Assembly (NCBI RefSeq): GCF_004217175.1
Contig: NZ_SHKI01000004.1
Span: 520,730-584,729 of the forward strand
Length of the DNA: 64,000 bases
Direction: 5' to 3'
Origin: Leucobacter luti
Lineage (GTDB): Bacteria > Actinomycetota > Actinomycetes > Actinomycetales > Microbacteriaceae
Positions within the stretch are counted from its first letter, which is position 1, and every line of letters begins with the position of its first letter. Below are positions 36,170 through 45,168 of the stretch, piece after piece. The notes beneath the pieces are model-generated. The model saw only the letters and a list, made by a program, of their open reading frames with translations. It had not been told where the DNA came from and searched no databases. Made by a program: the position numbers and the translations under genes.

Positions 36170-37213
36170 ATGGCCGATACAACAGCAATCCCAGCCCAGG
36201 TGCGGATCTCGACATCTGACCGCGTCCGCGACATCGTGGTGAAGTACGGCTTCCTGGCGGTCACCGTGATCGCGTTCGCCTTCTTTGCGATCACGGAGCC
36301 GGCGTTCGCCACCACGAACTCGATGTTCTCGATGCTGAAGTTCGCGTCGGTGACGGCGATCCTCGGCCTCGGCGTCATGTTCAGCATGATCGTCGGCGGC
36401 CTCGACCTCTCGATCGGCTCAGTCGCGGGCCTCAGCGTGCAGCTCGCGGCGATGACCATGGTGTTCTACAACCTCACCGCTGGAATGGCGATCACCTTCG
36501 TGCTCATCGCCGGCCTCGCGGTCGGGCTGCTGAACGCGTTCCTCATCGTGGTGTGCAAGATCCCCGACCTGCTGGCCACGCTCGGCATGATGTTCGTGAT
36601 CCAGGGTGCCAAGATGATCCCCGTCTCGGGCCAGTCGGTGTCTTCCGGGATGACCATGCCGGACGGCACCTCGGCCCCGGGCAAGTTCGACCCCGCGTTC
36701 CTCCTCATTGACCGCGGCACCGTTGGGCCGGTTCCGATCCCGGTCATCGTGATGCTCGTCATGGTGACGGCCTGCTGGTTCATCCTCACGAAGACCTCGT
36801 GGGGCCGTATCCTCTACGCAATTGGCGCGAACCCCGAGGCCGCGCGCCTCTCGGGCATCCGCGTCGGCTTCCACCGCGGCGCGGCCTACGTGGTCTCCTC
36901 GCTCTTCGCCTCCGTCGCTGGCATCATCCTGGTGGCGCGGATCGGCCAGGGCGACGTGAACGCCGGCGCGTCGAGCCTGCTGGAAGCCGTCGCCGTGGCG
37001 CTCGTCGGCACCTCGGTGCTCGGCCTGAACAAGCCGAATGCCTGGGGCACGCTGCTGGGCGCGGTGCTCGTGGTGATCGTGCTCACCGGCATGACGATGA
37101 TGGGCTTCGAGTACTACTACCAGGACACCGCGAAGGGACTCGTCGTGATCGTCGCGCTGCTGTTCTCGTTCACCCTGTCCCGAAAGAAGGCGCGGTATAC
37201 GCCCGCGACCTGA
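36170..37213 (+). CDS. Sugar ABC transporter permease (RbsC-like)
   Basis: A 347-residue BPD_transp_2-type permease with eight to ten membrane helices. Landmarks: GVMFSMIVGGLDLSIGSVAG (the G-G-x-DLS-x-G motif of ribose-type permeases), FLIVVCKIPDLLATLGMMFV, the coupling motif AIGANPEAARLSGI and VAVALVGTSVLGLNKPNAWG. It would form a homodimer working with the double ATPase and the binding lipoprotein. The ATG lies one base after the ATPase stop. Confidence 0.93.
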   Translation: MADTTAIPAQVRISTSDRVRDIVVKYGFLAVTVIAFAFFAITEPAFATTNSMFSMLKFASVTAILGLGVMFSMIVGGLDLSIGSVAGLSVQLAAMTMVFYNLTAGMAITFVLIAGLAVGLLNAFLIVVCKIPDLLATLGMMFVIQGAKMIPVSGQSVSSGMTMPDGTSAPGKFDPAFLLIDRGTVGPVPIPVIVMLVMVTACWFILTKTSWGRILYAIGANPEAARLSGIRVGFHRGAAYVVSSLFASVAGIILVARIGQGDVNAGASSLLEAVAVALVGTSVLGLNKPNAWGTLLGAVLVVIVLTGMTMMGFEYYYQDTAKGLVVIVALLFSFTLSRKKARYTPAT

Positions 37214-37295
37214 CCGCGCTGCCGCCCGCCCCGTCGCGGGCGGCAGCACCCCCGGATCCCGCGGCACCGCACTCACGCTACGAAAGGCACCCAAT

Positions 37296-38525
37296 ATGTC
37301 TCACGAGTACACCTTCCTCGACGCCGACAACATCGGCGAGTACCTCCGGTCGCGTCCGGAGACACACGATCGGATCGACGCGGACCGCATCGCCTCGGTG
37401 CGCGAGATCGGCGACGGCAACCTCAACCTGGTCTTCCACGTGCTCGACGAGGACGGCCGCGGCATCATCCTCAAGCAGTCGCTCCCCTACGTGCGCATGA
37501 CCGGCGCCGGCTGGCCCATGACGCCGGAGCGCGCCGCTCGTGAGGCAGACTCGCTGCAGACCCACCACGCCCTCACGCCCGAGCTCGTCGTCGAGGTGAT
37601 CCTCTACGACCCTGAGCGCTACATTCTCGCGCTCGAGGATCTCTCCGATCACGCCGTGTGGCGCGACGCGCTCAACCGCTCGGAGCGGCACGAGGAGGTC
37701 GCGCGCCGGGTGGGCACGTACGTCGCCGCACTGGCCGTCGGCACGTCGATCCTCGGGCAGGATCGCGGGCTCATTTCGCAGCGGATCGCCGAGACCCAGA
37801 ATCCCGAGCTGTGCACCATCACGGAGGACCTCGTCTTCACCGAGCCGGTGTTCGACGCGGGCCGCAACGAGGTGCTTCCCGACAACGCTACCGACGCGGC
37901 AGCGCTCGCGGCCGACCCCGCGTTCGCCGCGGCAATGGCGGAGGCGAAATGGCGGTTCATGACGCAGGCCGAGGCGCTCATCCACGGCGACCTGCACACC
38001 GGATCGATCATGGTTCGGAGCGCCTCGGAGAGCGCCGACGGGGCAGTTGCCGACTCCGTGAAGGTGTTCGACTCAGAGTTCGCGTTCTACGGCCCCATCG
38101 CGTTCGACCTGGGCGCCCTGTTCGCGAACTACAGTTTCGCGGCGGCCCGGGCCACCGCGCTGGGCGAGCACGAGCGTGCGGCGTGGGCGCTGGGCCTCGT
38201 GGCCGAGACCTGGGACGGGTTCGAGCGCGAGTTCGTCGCCCGCTCCGAGTCCTGGCACGAGACGCGCCTCTTCGGTGCGGCCTTCGCGCAGCGGCGACTC
38301 GCGCGCATCCGCCAGGAGGCGTTCCTCTTCGCGGCGGCGAAGATGGCGCGGCGAATCGTCGGCGCGGCGAAGGTGCGCGACATCGAGTCGCTCGAGCCTG
38401 CGCTGCGCGCACCCGCGGCCCGCGGCGTGCTCGTCGCGGCGCGCGCGCTCGCGGCCGCGTGGGAGGGCGTGAACGACATCGCCGAGTTCGAGACCCTGGT
38501 CGGCGCGCAGGTGCTCAGCTCGTAG
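37296..38525 (+). CDS. mtnK: S-methyl-5-thioribose kinase (MtnK type)
   Basis: A 409-residue kinase of the aminoglycoside-phosphotransferase-like fold. It would phosphorylate C1 of imported 5-methylthioribose or 5-deoxyribose, supplying the isomerase. Visible: nucleotide loop IGDGNLNLVFHV (38-49), catalytic loop LIHGDLHTGSIM (228-239, Asp232) and the metal motif DSEFAFYGPIAFDLG (259-273), all typical of MtnK. Last gene of the operon, 82 bp after the permease with its own GAAAGG site. It ends 10 bp from the convergent tmk gene with no clear terminator. Confidence 0.92.
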   Translation: MSHEYTFLDADNIGEYLRSRPETHDRIDADRIASVREIGDGNLNLVFHVLDEDGRGIILKQSLPYVRMTGAGWPMTPERAAREADSLQTHHALTPELVVEVILYDPERYILALEDLSDHAVWRDALNRSERHEEVARRVGTYVAALAVGTSILGQDRGLISQRIAETQNPELCTITEDLVFTEPVFDAGRNEVLPDNATDAAALAADPAFAAAMAEAKWRFMTQAEALIHGDLHTGSIMVRSASESADGAVADSVKVFDSEFAFYGPIAFDLGALFANYSFAAARATALGEHERAAWALGLVAETWDGFEREFVARSESWHETRLFGAAFAQRRLARIRQEAFLFAAAKMARRIVGAAKVRDIESLEPALRAPAARGVLVAARALAAAWEGVNDIAEFETLVGAQVLSS

Positions 38526-38535
38526 CGCGCCGCGG

Positions 38536-39213
38536 CTAGACCGCGCTCGCGCCGTCGAGCTCGGCGACCCTGGCGGTGATCGCGGCGTGCAGTTCTGCAG
38601 CGGGGCGCGTGGCGTCGAGGACGAGATAGCGCTCGGGCTCGGCCGCGGCGAGGGCGAGGAAGCCGTCGCGGACGGCGCGGTGGAACGCCTCGGCCTCGGC
38701 CTCAAGCCGGTCCGCGGTGCCGCCGCGGGCGGCACGGCGCGCGGCGGCCGCGGCGGGGGCGATGTCGAGGAGCACCGTGAGGTGGGGCCACAGGCCCTGC
38801 ACCGCCCACTCGCTCAGGCCGCGCACCTCGGCCGGGTCGAGAACGCGACCGGCGCCCTGGTAGGCGAGTGAGGAGTCGATGTAGCGGTCCTGCACCACGA
38901 CCGCGCCGCGGTCGAGGGCCGGACGCACCACCGCGGCGACGTGCTGCGCGCGGTCGGCGGCGTAGAGCAGCGCCTCGGCCCGCGGGTCGACCGCGCCGAT
39001 CGCGTCGCCGCCGTGCAGCAGCAGGCGCCGCACCTCGACGCCGAGCGGGGTACCGCCGGGCTCGCGGGTGCGCACGACCTCGCGGCCGCGCTCCGCACAC
39101 CACGCGCTCAGCAGTTCGGCCTGGGTGGTCTTCCCGGCGCCGTCTCCGCCCTCGAACGTGATGAAGGTCCCGTTCGAGGGCTGAGTCGTGGCGCGCTCTG
39201 CGGCGTGGTTCAC
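38536..39213 (-). CDS. tmk: Thymidylate kinase
   Basis: A 225-residue dTMP kinase, needed to make dTDP for DNA synthesis. Walker A FEGGDGAGKTTQAELL (20-35), the TREPGGTPLG motif, the DRYIDSSLAYQGAG substrate loop and a LID region with RRAARGGTADRLE are visible. It starts at GTG 39213 and lies 16 bp after the topA stop on the same strand, so it is probably co-transcribed with topA, a usual actinobacterial arrangement. Confidence 0.95.
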   Translation of the reverse strand: MNHAAERATTQPSNGTFITFEGGDGAGKTTQAELLSAWCAERGREVVRTREPGGTPLGVEVRRLLLHGGDAIGAVDPRAEALLYAADRAQHVAAVVRPALDRGAVVVQDRYIDSSLAYQGAGRVLDPAEVRGLSEWAVQGLWPHLTVLLDIAPAAAAARRAARGGTADRLEAEAEAFHRAVRDGFLALAAAEPERYLVLDATRPAAELHAAITARVAELDGASAV

Positions 39214-39229
39214 GGTGTGTGCGCCCCGC

Positions 39230-42055
39230 CTACTCCGCGGCGGCGGCCTCGGCGGCCGCCTTCTTCGCGGCGCGGGTTGCCGCCGCTTTCTTCGCCGCTG
39301 CCGAGCGCGCAGGGTCGACGGTCTTGGCCTCGCCGCTCTTGGCCGCGGCCTTCTTCGCGGGCGCCTTCTTCGCGGCGGGCTTCTTCGCGGCTGCCTTCTT
39401 TGCCGGTGCCTTCTTCTTCGCGGGGCCCTTTGCGCGCTTGATCGCCAGGAGCTCGATCGCGCGCTCGAAGGTGATGTCTTCAACGCTGTCGCCGCGCGGG
39501 ATCGTGGCGTTGGTCTCGCCGTCGGTGACGTAGGGGCCGAAGCGGCCGTCGCGCACGCGCACCGGCTTGCCGCTCACGGGGTCTGCCTCGAACTCCTTGA
39601 GCGCGCTCGCGGCCTTCCGGGCGCCGTACTTCGGCTGTGCGAAGAGCTCCTGCGCCCCGGCGAGGTCGACCGTGAAGATCTCGTCCTCGCTCGTGAGGGA
39701 GCGGGTGTCCGTGCCCTTCTTGAGGTAGGGGCCGTAGCGACCGTTCTGGGCGGTGATCTCGGCGTTCGTCTCGGGATCCACCCCGACCACGCGCGGGAGG
39801 TCGAGGAGGGCCACGGCCGTGTCGAGGTCGACGGTCGCGGGGTCCATGCTCTTGAACAGGGACGCGGTACGCGGCTTCTGCCCCTTGGGGAGCTCCTCGT
39901 CCTCGTCTGGCAGTTCGGTCACGTACGGGCCGAAGCGGCCGTTCTTTGCAATGACCCGCTTGCCGGTGACCGGGTGCAGGCCCACCACGCGGTCCTCGGC
40001 CGGCTCGGCCTCGGCGAGCTCGTGCGCCTTCGCGGGCGTCAGCTCGTCAGGTGCGAGCCCGTCGGGGATGTTGACGGTGCGCGCCTTGAGCGCGCCGTCT
40101 TCACCGACCTCGCTCTTCTCGTCGAAGACCTCGAGGTACGGTCCGTACTTGCCGTTGCGCAGCGAGATCTGGTCGTCGATGCGGATCGTGTTGATCGCGC
40201 GTGCGTCGATCTCGCCGAGGTTGTCGACGACGCCACGGAGGCCGGGGTGCGAGTCTGAACCGAAGTAGAACTCCCCCAGCCACTTGCTGCGATCGGCTTC
40301 GCCGGCGGCGATGCGGTCGAGGTCGCTCTCCATCTCGGCCGTGAAATCGTAGTTCACGAGCGCGCTGAAGTGCTCCTCGAGGAGGCGCACCACCGAGAAC
40401 GCGATCCAGCTGGGAACGAGCGCCTGGCCCTTCTTGGTGACGTAGCCGCGGTCCATGATCGTGCTGATGATCGCAGCGTAGGTCGAGGGGCGGCCGATCC
40501 CGAGCTCTTCGAGGCGCTTGGTGAGGCTCGCCTCCGTGTAGCGCGGCGGCGGGCTCGTCTCGTGGCCCTTCGCCTCGGGGTTGACCACGTCGAGGCGCTG
40601 TCCGGAGGCGAGCTGCGGCAGCGACACGTTCTGCTCGGCGTCGCCGCGCTTCTCGTCGCGGCCCTCCTCGTAGGCAAGGAGGAAGCCGGGGAAGGTGATG
40701 ACGGTGCCGCTGGCGGTGAACTCAACCGCGGTGGGCGCCGAGCGATCATCCTCGGTGACGGTGGCCTCAAGGGTGACCGTGTCGGTCGAGCCCTTCGCGT
40801 CGGCCATCTGGCTGGCGACGGTGCGCTTCCAGATCAGCTCGTACAGCGCGTGCTCACCCTGGGTGAGCTTGCCCTTGAGCTCGGTCGGTCGCTGGAACGT
40901 GTCGCCCGCGGGACGGATCGCCTCGTGCGCCTCCTGGGCGCCCTTCGACTTGCCGGTGTAGACGCGCGGCTTATCGGGGATGGTCTGCGCACCGTACAGC
41001 TCGGACGCCTGGCTGCGGGCCGCCTGGATCGCCTGCTGCGAGAGCGTGGGCGAGTCGGTACGCATATAGGTGATGTAGCCGTTCTCGTAGAGCGACTGCG
41101 CGAACGACATGGTCTGGCGGGAGCTGTAGCGCAGCTTGCGCGAGGCTTCCTGCTGCAGCGTCGACGTGGTGAACGGCGCCGCCGGGCGGCGGGTGTGCGG
41201 CTTCGTCTCGACGGACTTCACCGCGGCCGTGGCGTTCGGCGTGAGGAGCGCGGCCAGCCGCTCAGCCCGCTGCTGCGCGAGCGGCACGGTGCCGGCCTTC
41301 TCGGCCCTGGCGGTCAGCTTTCCGTCGTCGCCGAAGTCGCTGCCGGTTGCGAGGCGTTGCCCGTCGAGCCGCACGAGGCGCGCGGCGAACGCGGTCGGGT
41401 CCGGTGCATCGGCACCCGGCTCGAACGTGGCGCTGAGGTCCCAGTACTCGGCGGCGTGGAACGCCTGGCGCTCGCGCTCGCGGTCGACCACGAGGCGAGT
41501 GGCGGCCGACTGCACGCGGCCGGCCGACAGCTTGGGTGCGACCTTGCGCCACAGCACCGGTGAGATGTCGTAGCCGTAGAGGCGGTCGAGGATGCGACGG
41601 GTCTCCTGCGCATCGACCAGGGCCGTGTCGAGGTCGCGGGTGTTCTGCTTCGCCTGCTCGATCGCGTCCTGCGTGATCTCGTGGAACACCATGCGCCGCA
41701 CGGGAACCTTCGGCTTCAGCACCTCCAGGAGGTGCCAGGCGATCGCTTCTCCCTCGCGGTCCTCATCAGTTGCGAGCCAGAGCTCGTCGGCGTCCTTCAG
41801 GGCGCGCTTGAGCTCTGAGACGGTCTTCTTCTTGTTGTCGTTGACCACGTAGTACGGCGCGAAGTCGTTTTCGACGTCGACGGCGAACCGACCGAACGGC
41901 CCCTTCTTCAGCTCTGCGGGCAGCTCCGAGGGTTCCGCGAGGTCGCGGACGTGCCCCACAGACGCAATGACCTCATAGTCATCGCCCAGATAGCCGCCAA
42001 TCGTCTTCGCCTTGGTCGGCGACTCGACGATCACAAGTTTTTTCGTACCCGCCAC
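39230..42055 (-). CDS. topA: DNA topoisomerase I
   Basis: A 941-residue type IA topoisomerase that relaxes negative supercoils. The N-terminal Toprim domain has Glu11 (VIVESPTKAK) and the DEDREGEA motif (Asp97, Asp99, Glu101). The nucleophile is Tyr330 in GYITYMRTDS. After the core (SKGAQEAHEAIRP) come four actinobacterial-type C-terminal repeats marked by GKYGPYLE, GRFGPYVT, GRYGPYLK and GRFGPYVT, and a Lys/Ala-rich tail of about 65 residues built from AKKAPAKKAA units, which promotes DNA binding in mycobacterial relatives. Cys4 zinc fingers are absent, as expected in this phylum. Confidence 0.97.
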   Translation of the reverse strand: MAGTKKLVIVESPTKAKTIGGYLGDDYEVIASVGHVRDLAEPSELPAELKKGPFGRFAVDVENDFAPYYVVNDNKKKTVSELKRALKDADELWLATDEDREGEAIAWHLLEVLKPKVPVRRMVFHEITQDAIEQAKQNTRDLDTALVDAQETRRILDRLYGYDISPVLWRKVAPKLSAGRVQSAATRLVVDRERERQAFHAAEYWDLSATFEPGADAPDPTAFAARLVRLDGQRLATGSDFGDDGKLTARAEKAGTVPLAQQRAERLAALLTPNATAAVKSVETKPHTRRPAAPFTTSTLQQEASRKLRYSSRQTMSFAQSLYENGYITYMRTDSPTLSQQAIQAARSQASELYGAQTIPDKPRVYTGKSKGAQEAHEAIRPAGDTFQRPTELKGKLTQGEHALYELIWKRTVASQMADAKGSTDTVTLEATVTEDDRSAPTAVEFTASGTVITFPGFLLAYEEGRDEKRGDAEQNVSLPQLASGQRLDVVNPEAKGHETSPPPRYTEASLTKRLEELGIGRPSTYAAIISTIMDRGYVTKKGQALVPSWIAFSVVRLLEEHFSALVNYDFTAEMESDLDRIAAGEADRSKWLGEFYFGSDSHPGLRGVVDNLGEIDARAINTIRIDDQISLRNGKYGPYLEVFDEKSEVGEDGALKARTVNIPDGLAPDELTPAKAHELAEAEPAEDRVVGLHPVTGKRVIAKNGRFGPYVTELPDEDEELPKGQKPRTASLFKSMDPATVDLDTAVALLDLPRVVGVDPETNAEITAQNGRYGPYLKKGTDTRSLTSEDEIFTVDLAGAQELFAQPKYGARKAASALKEFEADPVSGKPVRVRDGRFGPYVTDGETNATIPRGDSVEDITFERAIELLAIKRAKGPAKKKAPAKKAAAKKPAAKKAPAKKAAAKSGEAKTVDPARSAAAKKAAATRAAKKAAAEAAAAE

Positions 42056-42236
42056 GGGGTCTCCTTCGTTGCTTCGAGCTCACTGCGGGCGGACCCGCCA
42101 CTGCCACTCAGGGTTCTGCATCGAAACGATACACAGTGTCGCGTGAGAATCCACCATCGATTCAGTTCGCTTCTTCTCCTCTCTATTATGGGGCCCACCT
42201 CGTGCAGGTCCAGTTCGCGGGCCCGCGGCGCGCGGC

Positions 42237-43019
42237 TCACGGTTGCCCAAGGTAGTCGAACGGGTTCAGATCCGGGAACGCGTTCGTGGGCGTCGAAGAC
42301 ATGGTGAAGTGGGTGTGGGGCCCCGAGGTGCACCCGCTCATCCCCGCCCGCGCCACCTGCTGGCCAGCCGCCACCGGGGTGCCCACCCGAACGCCGAGGG
42401 ACTCCGGGCTTCCCGGGGCAACGTGGTTGTGGGAGCTGTAGATCGCCACCCCGTCCACCAGGTGCCGGATCACGACCGACACGTTTGGCCCGCGCCACCA
42501 CCCGGGGTTTGCCTGGCACGGGGCGGGGATGCCCCCGCCGTCGGGGCCGGCGAACACCACCACCCCGGCGTTGGGCGACGCGAGCGCGGAACCGGACGGG
42601 ACGTCGAGATCGATGGCGAGGCCGTCGTGGAATTCCTGCGACACGGTGCGAGTCGCCGCGGGCCACACCCAGCCTGTCGCAGCGCCCGCGCCGGGCGCGG
42701 GGAGCGGCTCGGGCCCCGCGCGTGCCCGCCCCTCGGCCCGGATCGGGGCGGCGCTGGCAACCCTGAGCCGCGCGGCGCCACTGGAGGCGTCGACGGCGCA
42801 GGAGACGAGGGTGCCCCCGTGCGCCGTGGCGACCTCCCCCGCCACCGCGCACGGCTCGGCGTCGATCCACCCGGCCGCCGCATCCGCTGCGGCGAGCGCT
42901 GCGGCGTCCGCCGCGGCCGCGGCGGTGTGCCGCGCCTCCAGCTGGGCGGCCGCGGCGACCACGGGGAGCCCGATGACGACCGCGGCCGCCGCGCAGGCGA
43001 GCGCTGCTGGCGCGCTCAT
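42237..43019 (-). CDS. TadE-like (Rv3654c-type) N-terminus fused to an M23 metallopeptidase
   Basis: A 260-residue protein. Residues 1-90 match the small 'helicase/secretion neighbourhood' TadE-like protein: a membrane helix, the Ala-rich RHTAAAAADAAALAAAD pattern and a two-Cys domain. From about 115 it becomes an M23/LytM endopeptidase with Zn ligands His131 and Asp137 (FHDGLAIDLD) and H235-T-H237 (SGPHTHF). M23 enzymes cut cross-links in peptidoglycan. It overlaps the tadE-like gene by 4 bp, so it is tied to the Tad pilus or secretion locus, where local wall cleavage would make sense. I see no frameshift at the junction. Confidence 0.82.
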   Translation of the reverse strand: MSAPAALACAAAAVVIGLPVVAAAAQLEARHTAAAAADAAALAAADAAAGWIDAEPCAVAGEVATAHGGTLVSCAVDASSGAARLRVASAAPIRAEGRARAGPEPLPAPGAGAATGWVWPAATRTVSQEFHDGLAIDLDVPSGSALASPNAGVVVFAGPDGGGIPAPCQANPGWWRGPNVSVVIRHLVDGVAIYSSHNHVAPGSPESLGVRVGTPVAAGQQVARAGMSGCTSGPHTHFTMSSTPTNAFPDLNPFDYLGQP

Positions 43020-43393
43020 CGCTGCGCTCCGCTGACAGCGCCGCTCTCCGCCGCGCAGGATTCCGCGCCGACGGCGATCGCATCGAGGAGGCCGCCCACG
43101 GGGGCGGCGCGCAGCTCAACGCAGTGGAGTGCCCCGTCGCTGCGGCGCGACACCGTGATCCCCGGGGCGAGCGCCGCGACTCGGCTCCGCGCCTGTGCGG
43201 TGTCGCCGCGCGCCTCGAACCGGGCGATCTCTGCGGCGAGCGAGACCAGCGTGATCCGGTGCGCCGCGAGGGTGATCGCGCCGATCACGAGACCGAGCAC
43301 GGCGACCACGACCGGCAGCACGATCGCGAACTCCGCGGTCACCGCCCCGCGCTCGTCAGCGCGCAGGCGAGCCCAGCGCTCACGTGCCCGCAC
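43016..43393 (-). CDS. TadE-family pseudopilin-like protein
   Basis: A 125-residue TadE-type protein: basic start (VRARERWARLRA), the TadE signature DERGAVTAEFAIVLPVVVAV with the following membrane helix, and an extracytoplasmic C-terminal domain. TadE-like minor pilins belong to Flp/Tad pili. The GTG start at 43393 lies inside the stub of the DUF4244-like gene, and the end overlaps the M23 fusion gene (ATGA), so these three formed one operon before the element inserted. Confidence 0.88.
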   Translation of the reverse strand: MRARERWARLRADERGAVTAEFAIVLPVVVAVLGLVIGAITLAAHRITLVSLAAEIARFEARGDTAQARSRVAALAPGITVSRRSDGALHCVELRAAPVGGLLDAIAVGAESCAAESGAVSGAQR

Positions 43394-43496
43394 CGAGCGC
43401 GTTCTCGACGAGCTGCACGAGCATGCCGCGGATCTCGGCGGACTGCATGATGGCGACGAGCAGGCCGGCGAAGGCCACGGCGGCCGCCGTAGCCCT
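43380..43496 (-). pseudogene. C-terminal stub of a DUF4244-like small Tad protein, cut by the mobile element
   Basis: The frame RATAAAVAFAGLLVAIMQSA, then EIRGMLVQLVENALG and a stop, matches the membrane helix and C-terminus of the DUF4244 peptide that precedes TadE in actinobacterial Tad loci. Upstream of 43496 the frame hits a stop within element-like, AT-richer DNA, so the N-terminal half (with the usual TAEYA motif) is missing. The family's AT-x-AAVAFAGLLV pattern is intact up to about 43490, which places the junction there. Confidence 0.75.
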
Positions 43497-43505
43497 TCAA
43501 TGGCA
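43487..43505. other. Probable attachment-site junction (attL or attR)
   Basis: Homology to the DUF4244 gene stops at about 43490 and the integrase gene starts at 43519. Serine integrases recombine at short sites next to their own gene, so the crossover is likely here. The core dinucleotide cannot be fixed without the other end. Confidence 0.6.
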
Positions 43506-43518
43506 TATTTGAACTAAG

Positions 43519-45036
43519 ATGGATGCCGTGCGCAAAGAATCTGCTTCTGACCAGCTGAAAGTCGTCGTCTACGCCCGTCAGTCGGTGCACGAGGAGCAGG
43601 GCATCAAGCAGCAGGTCGACGACTGCCGGGCGGAGGCGAAGCGCCGGGGCTGGCGGATCGTCCACGTGTACGAGGACGACGCCACCAGCGGCTCGAAGGA
43701 GCGCGGACCCGGGACCGGCTGGGCCCGAATGCTGAAGGACTTCGACGACGGCGCCTTCGACGCGGTGCTCGTCAACGACACCGACCGCCTCACCCGGAGC
43801 CTCGGCGACATCCTCGAGCTGCGGCCGCCCAAGAGGGACATGCGAGTGCTCACGGTGCGCGGCAGCATCGACACCGACGACCCCACGCACGACTTCTCGC
43901 TGAAGTTCCTGGTGCTCTTCGCCGAGCGCGAAGTGAAGCAGAAGGCGCAGCGCACCGAGCGCTACGCCGTCGAGCGACGGAAGCTGGGCCACCCCACGGC
44001 AGGCCGCACCCCGCACGGCTACAGGTGGGTCCCTGCGATCCAGCGCGACGAGCGCGGCACCCGGTACAGCGTCGACCACGACGAGGCCGCCGATGTGAAG
44101 CGCATCTTCGAGGAGTTCCTCGCCGGCGCCAAGCTCGGCCAGATCGCGCGCGACCTGAACACCGATGGCAGGCGCACCCGCGCAGAGGCCCAGTGGGGCG
44201 CGAGCACCGTGCGGCGCGTGCTGATGAACCCCCTCTACGCCGCGCTGCTGCCGCCCTCGCAGGAGACGGGCCGCTTCGACATCTCGAGCATCGACCTCGC
44301 GGAATGCGCGCCGGGAGCATGGGAGCCGATCATCGACGAGGCGACCGTCGCCGCCACCAGGGGCAGGCTCGTGGGCGTGAAGCCGACGCACAGCGGCACG
44401 GCGCGCAGGTGGCTGCTCAGCGGCCTCGCCGTCTGCGCCGTCCCCGGCTGCCGCAGGCCGGTGCGCGCCGCCAGCGGCGAGACCCACCCCACTCCCCGCG
44501 TGGACGGCTCGGGCAGGGCGCCCGCCAAGCGCTACCACGCGTACCGCTGCGTCGAGGGGCACTTCATGCGCAACGGGGACATCATCGACGAGTTCGTGAA
44601 GGAGGTCTGCATCCTCCGCCTCGAGCAGCCCGATGCGAGCGACCTCCTCGTGGCGAAGGAGCAGGGGCCCGACGTCGGGCTGCTCACCTCTCAGCGCATC
44701 GCGCTGGAGAAGCGTGAGGAGAGCATCGGCTCGCTCATCGCGCGGGGCAAGATGAGCGCGACCGCTGCGGAGGCCGCGCTCGACGAGCTGGCCGAGGAGC
44801 GTCGCGCGGTCATCGACCGGATCGCGAGCGCGGTCCGCGCGGATCCCCTCGCGGACGTCGTGGCCTCCGGGGATGCCCGGGCGTGGTGGGAGCACGCGAC
44901 CCTGGCGCGCCGCCGGAGCGTCGTCGACGCGCTGATGACCGTCGCGATCCGGAGGGCGGGCCAGGGCAGGCGCATCACCACGCTGGAGGGCGCGGCGGAG
45001 ACCGTCGGGATCGAGTGGCGGGAGCCTGCTGCCTGA
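43519..45036 (+). CDS. Large serine recombinase (integrase)
   Basis: A 505-residue site-specific integrase. The catalytic domain starts KVVVYARQSVHEEQGIKQQV, where the Ser of RQS (about residue 22) is the nucleophile, and includes VNDTDRLTRS. The recombinase domain follows (GRTPHGYRWV; GASTVRRVLMNPLYA), then a zinc-ribbon region with CAVPGCRRP and later Cys, and a coiled-coil (ALEKREESIGSLIARGKMSA; ELAEERRAVIDRI). It lies 23 bp or so from the element edge and points inward, the usual place for a serine integrase. It should catalyse attP x attB integration at the Tad locus. Confidence 0.93.
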   Translation: MDAVRKESASDQLKVVVYARQSVHEEQGIKQQVDDCRAEAKRRGWRIVHVYEDDATSGSKERGPGTGWARMLKDFDDGAFDAVLVNDTDRLTRSLGDILELRPPKRDMRVLTVRGSIDTDDPTHDFSLKFLVLFAEREVKQKAQRTERYAVERRKLGHPTAGRTPHGYRWVPAIQRDERGTRYSVDHDEAADVKRIFEEFLAGAKLGQIARDLNTDGRRTRAEAQWGASTVRRVLMNPLYAALLPPSQETGRFDISSIDLAECAPGAWEPIIDEATVAATRGRLVGVKPTHSGTARRWLLSGLAVCAVPGCRRPVRAASGETHPTPRVDGSGRAPAKRYHAYRCVEGHFMRNGDIIDEFVKEVCILRLEQPDASDLLVAKEQGPDVGLLTSQRIALEKREESIGSLIARGKMSATAAEAALDELAEERRAVIDRIASAVRADPLADVVASGDARAWWEHATLARRRSVVDALMTVAIRRAGQGRRITTLEGAAETVGIEWREPAA

Positions 45037-45168
45037 TGCGCTGAGCCCAGGCTCCGCCCTCCGGGCTGCGCTCCGGTGCGCGCGGCCCGCGGCTGCGCCG
45101 CGCCCGCGCTCTCCCATCAGGGCAGGGGTGGGAGGAGAAGGAGGAGCCTCAGCGGGTGCGCAGCAGCC

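Noticed and set aside
43519..45036. Integrase gene as a phage remnant marking a prophage
   Set aside because: No capsid, terminase, tail or lysis genes follow; ArdA and a relaxase-like protein point to a conjugative or mobilisable element.
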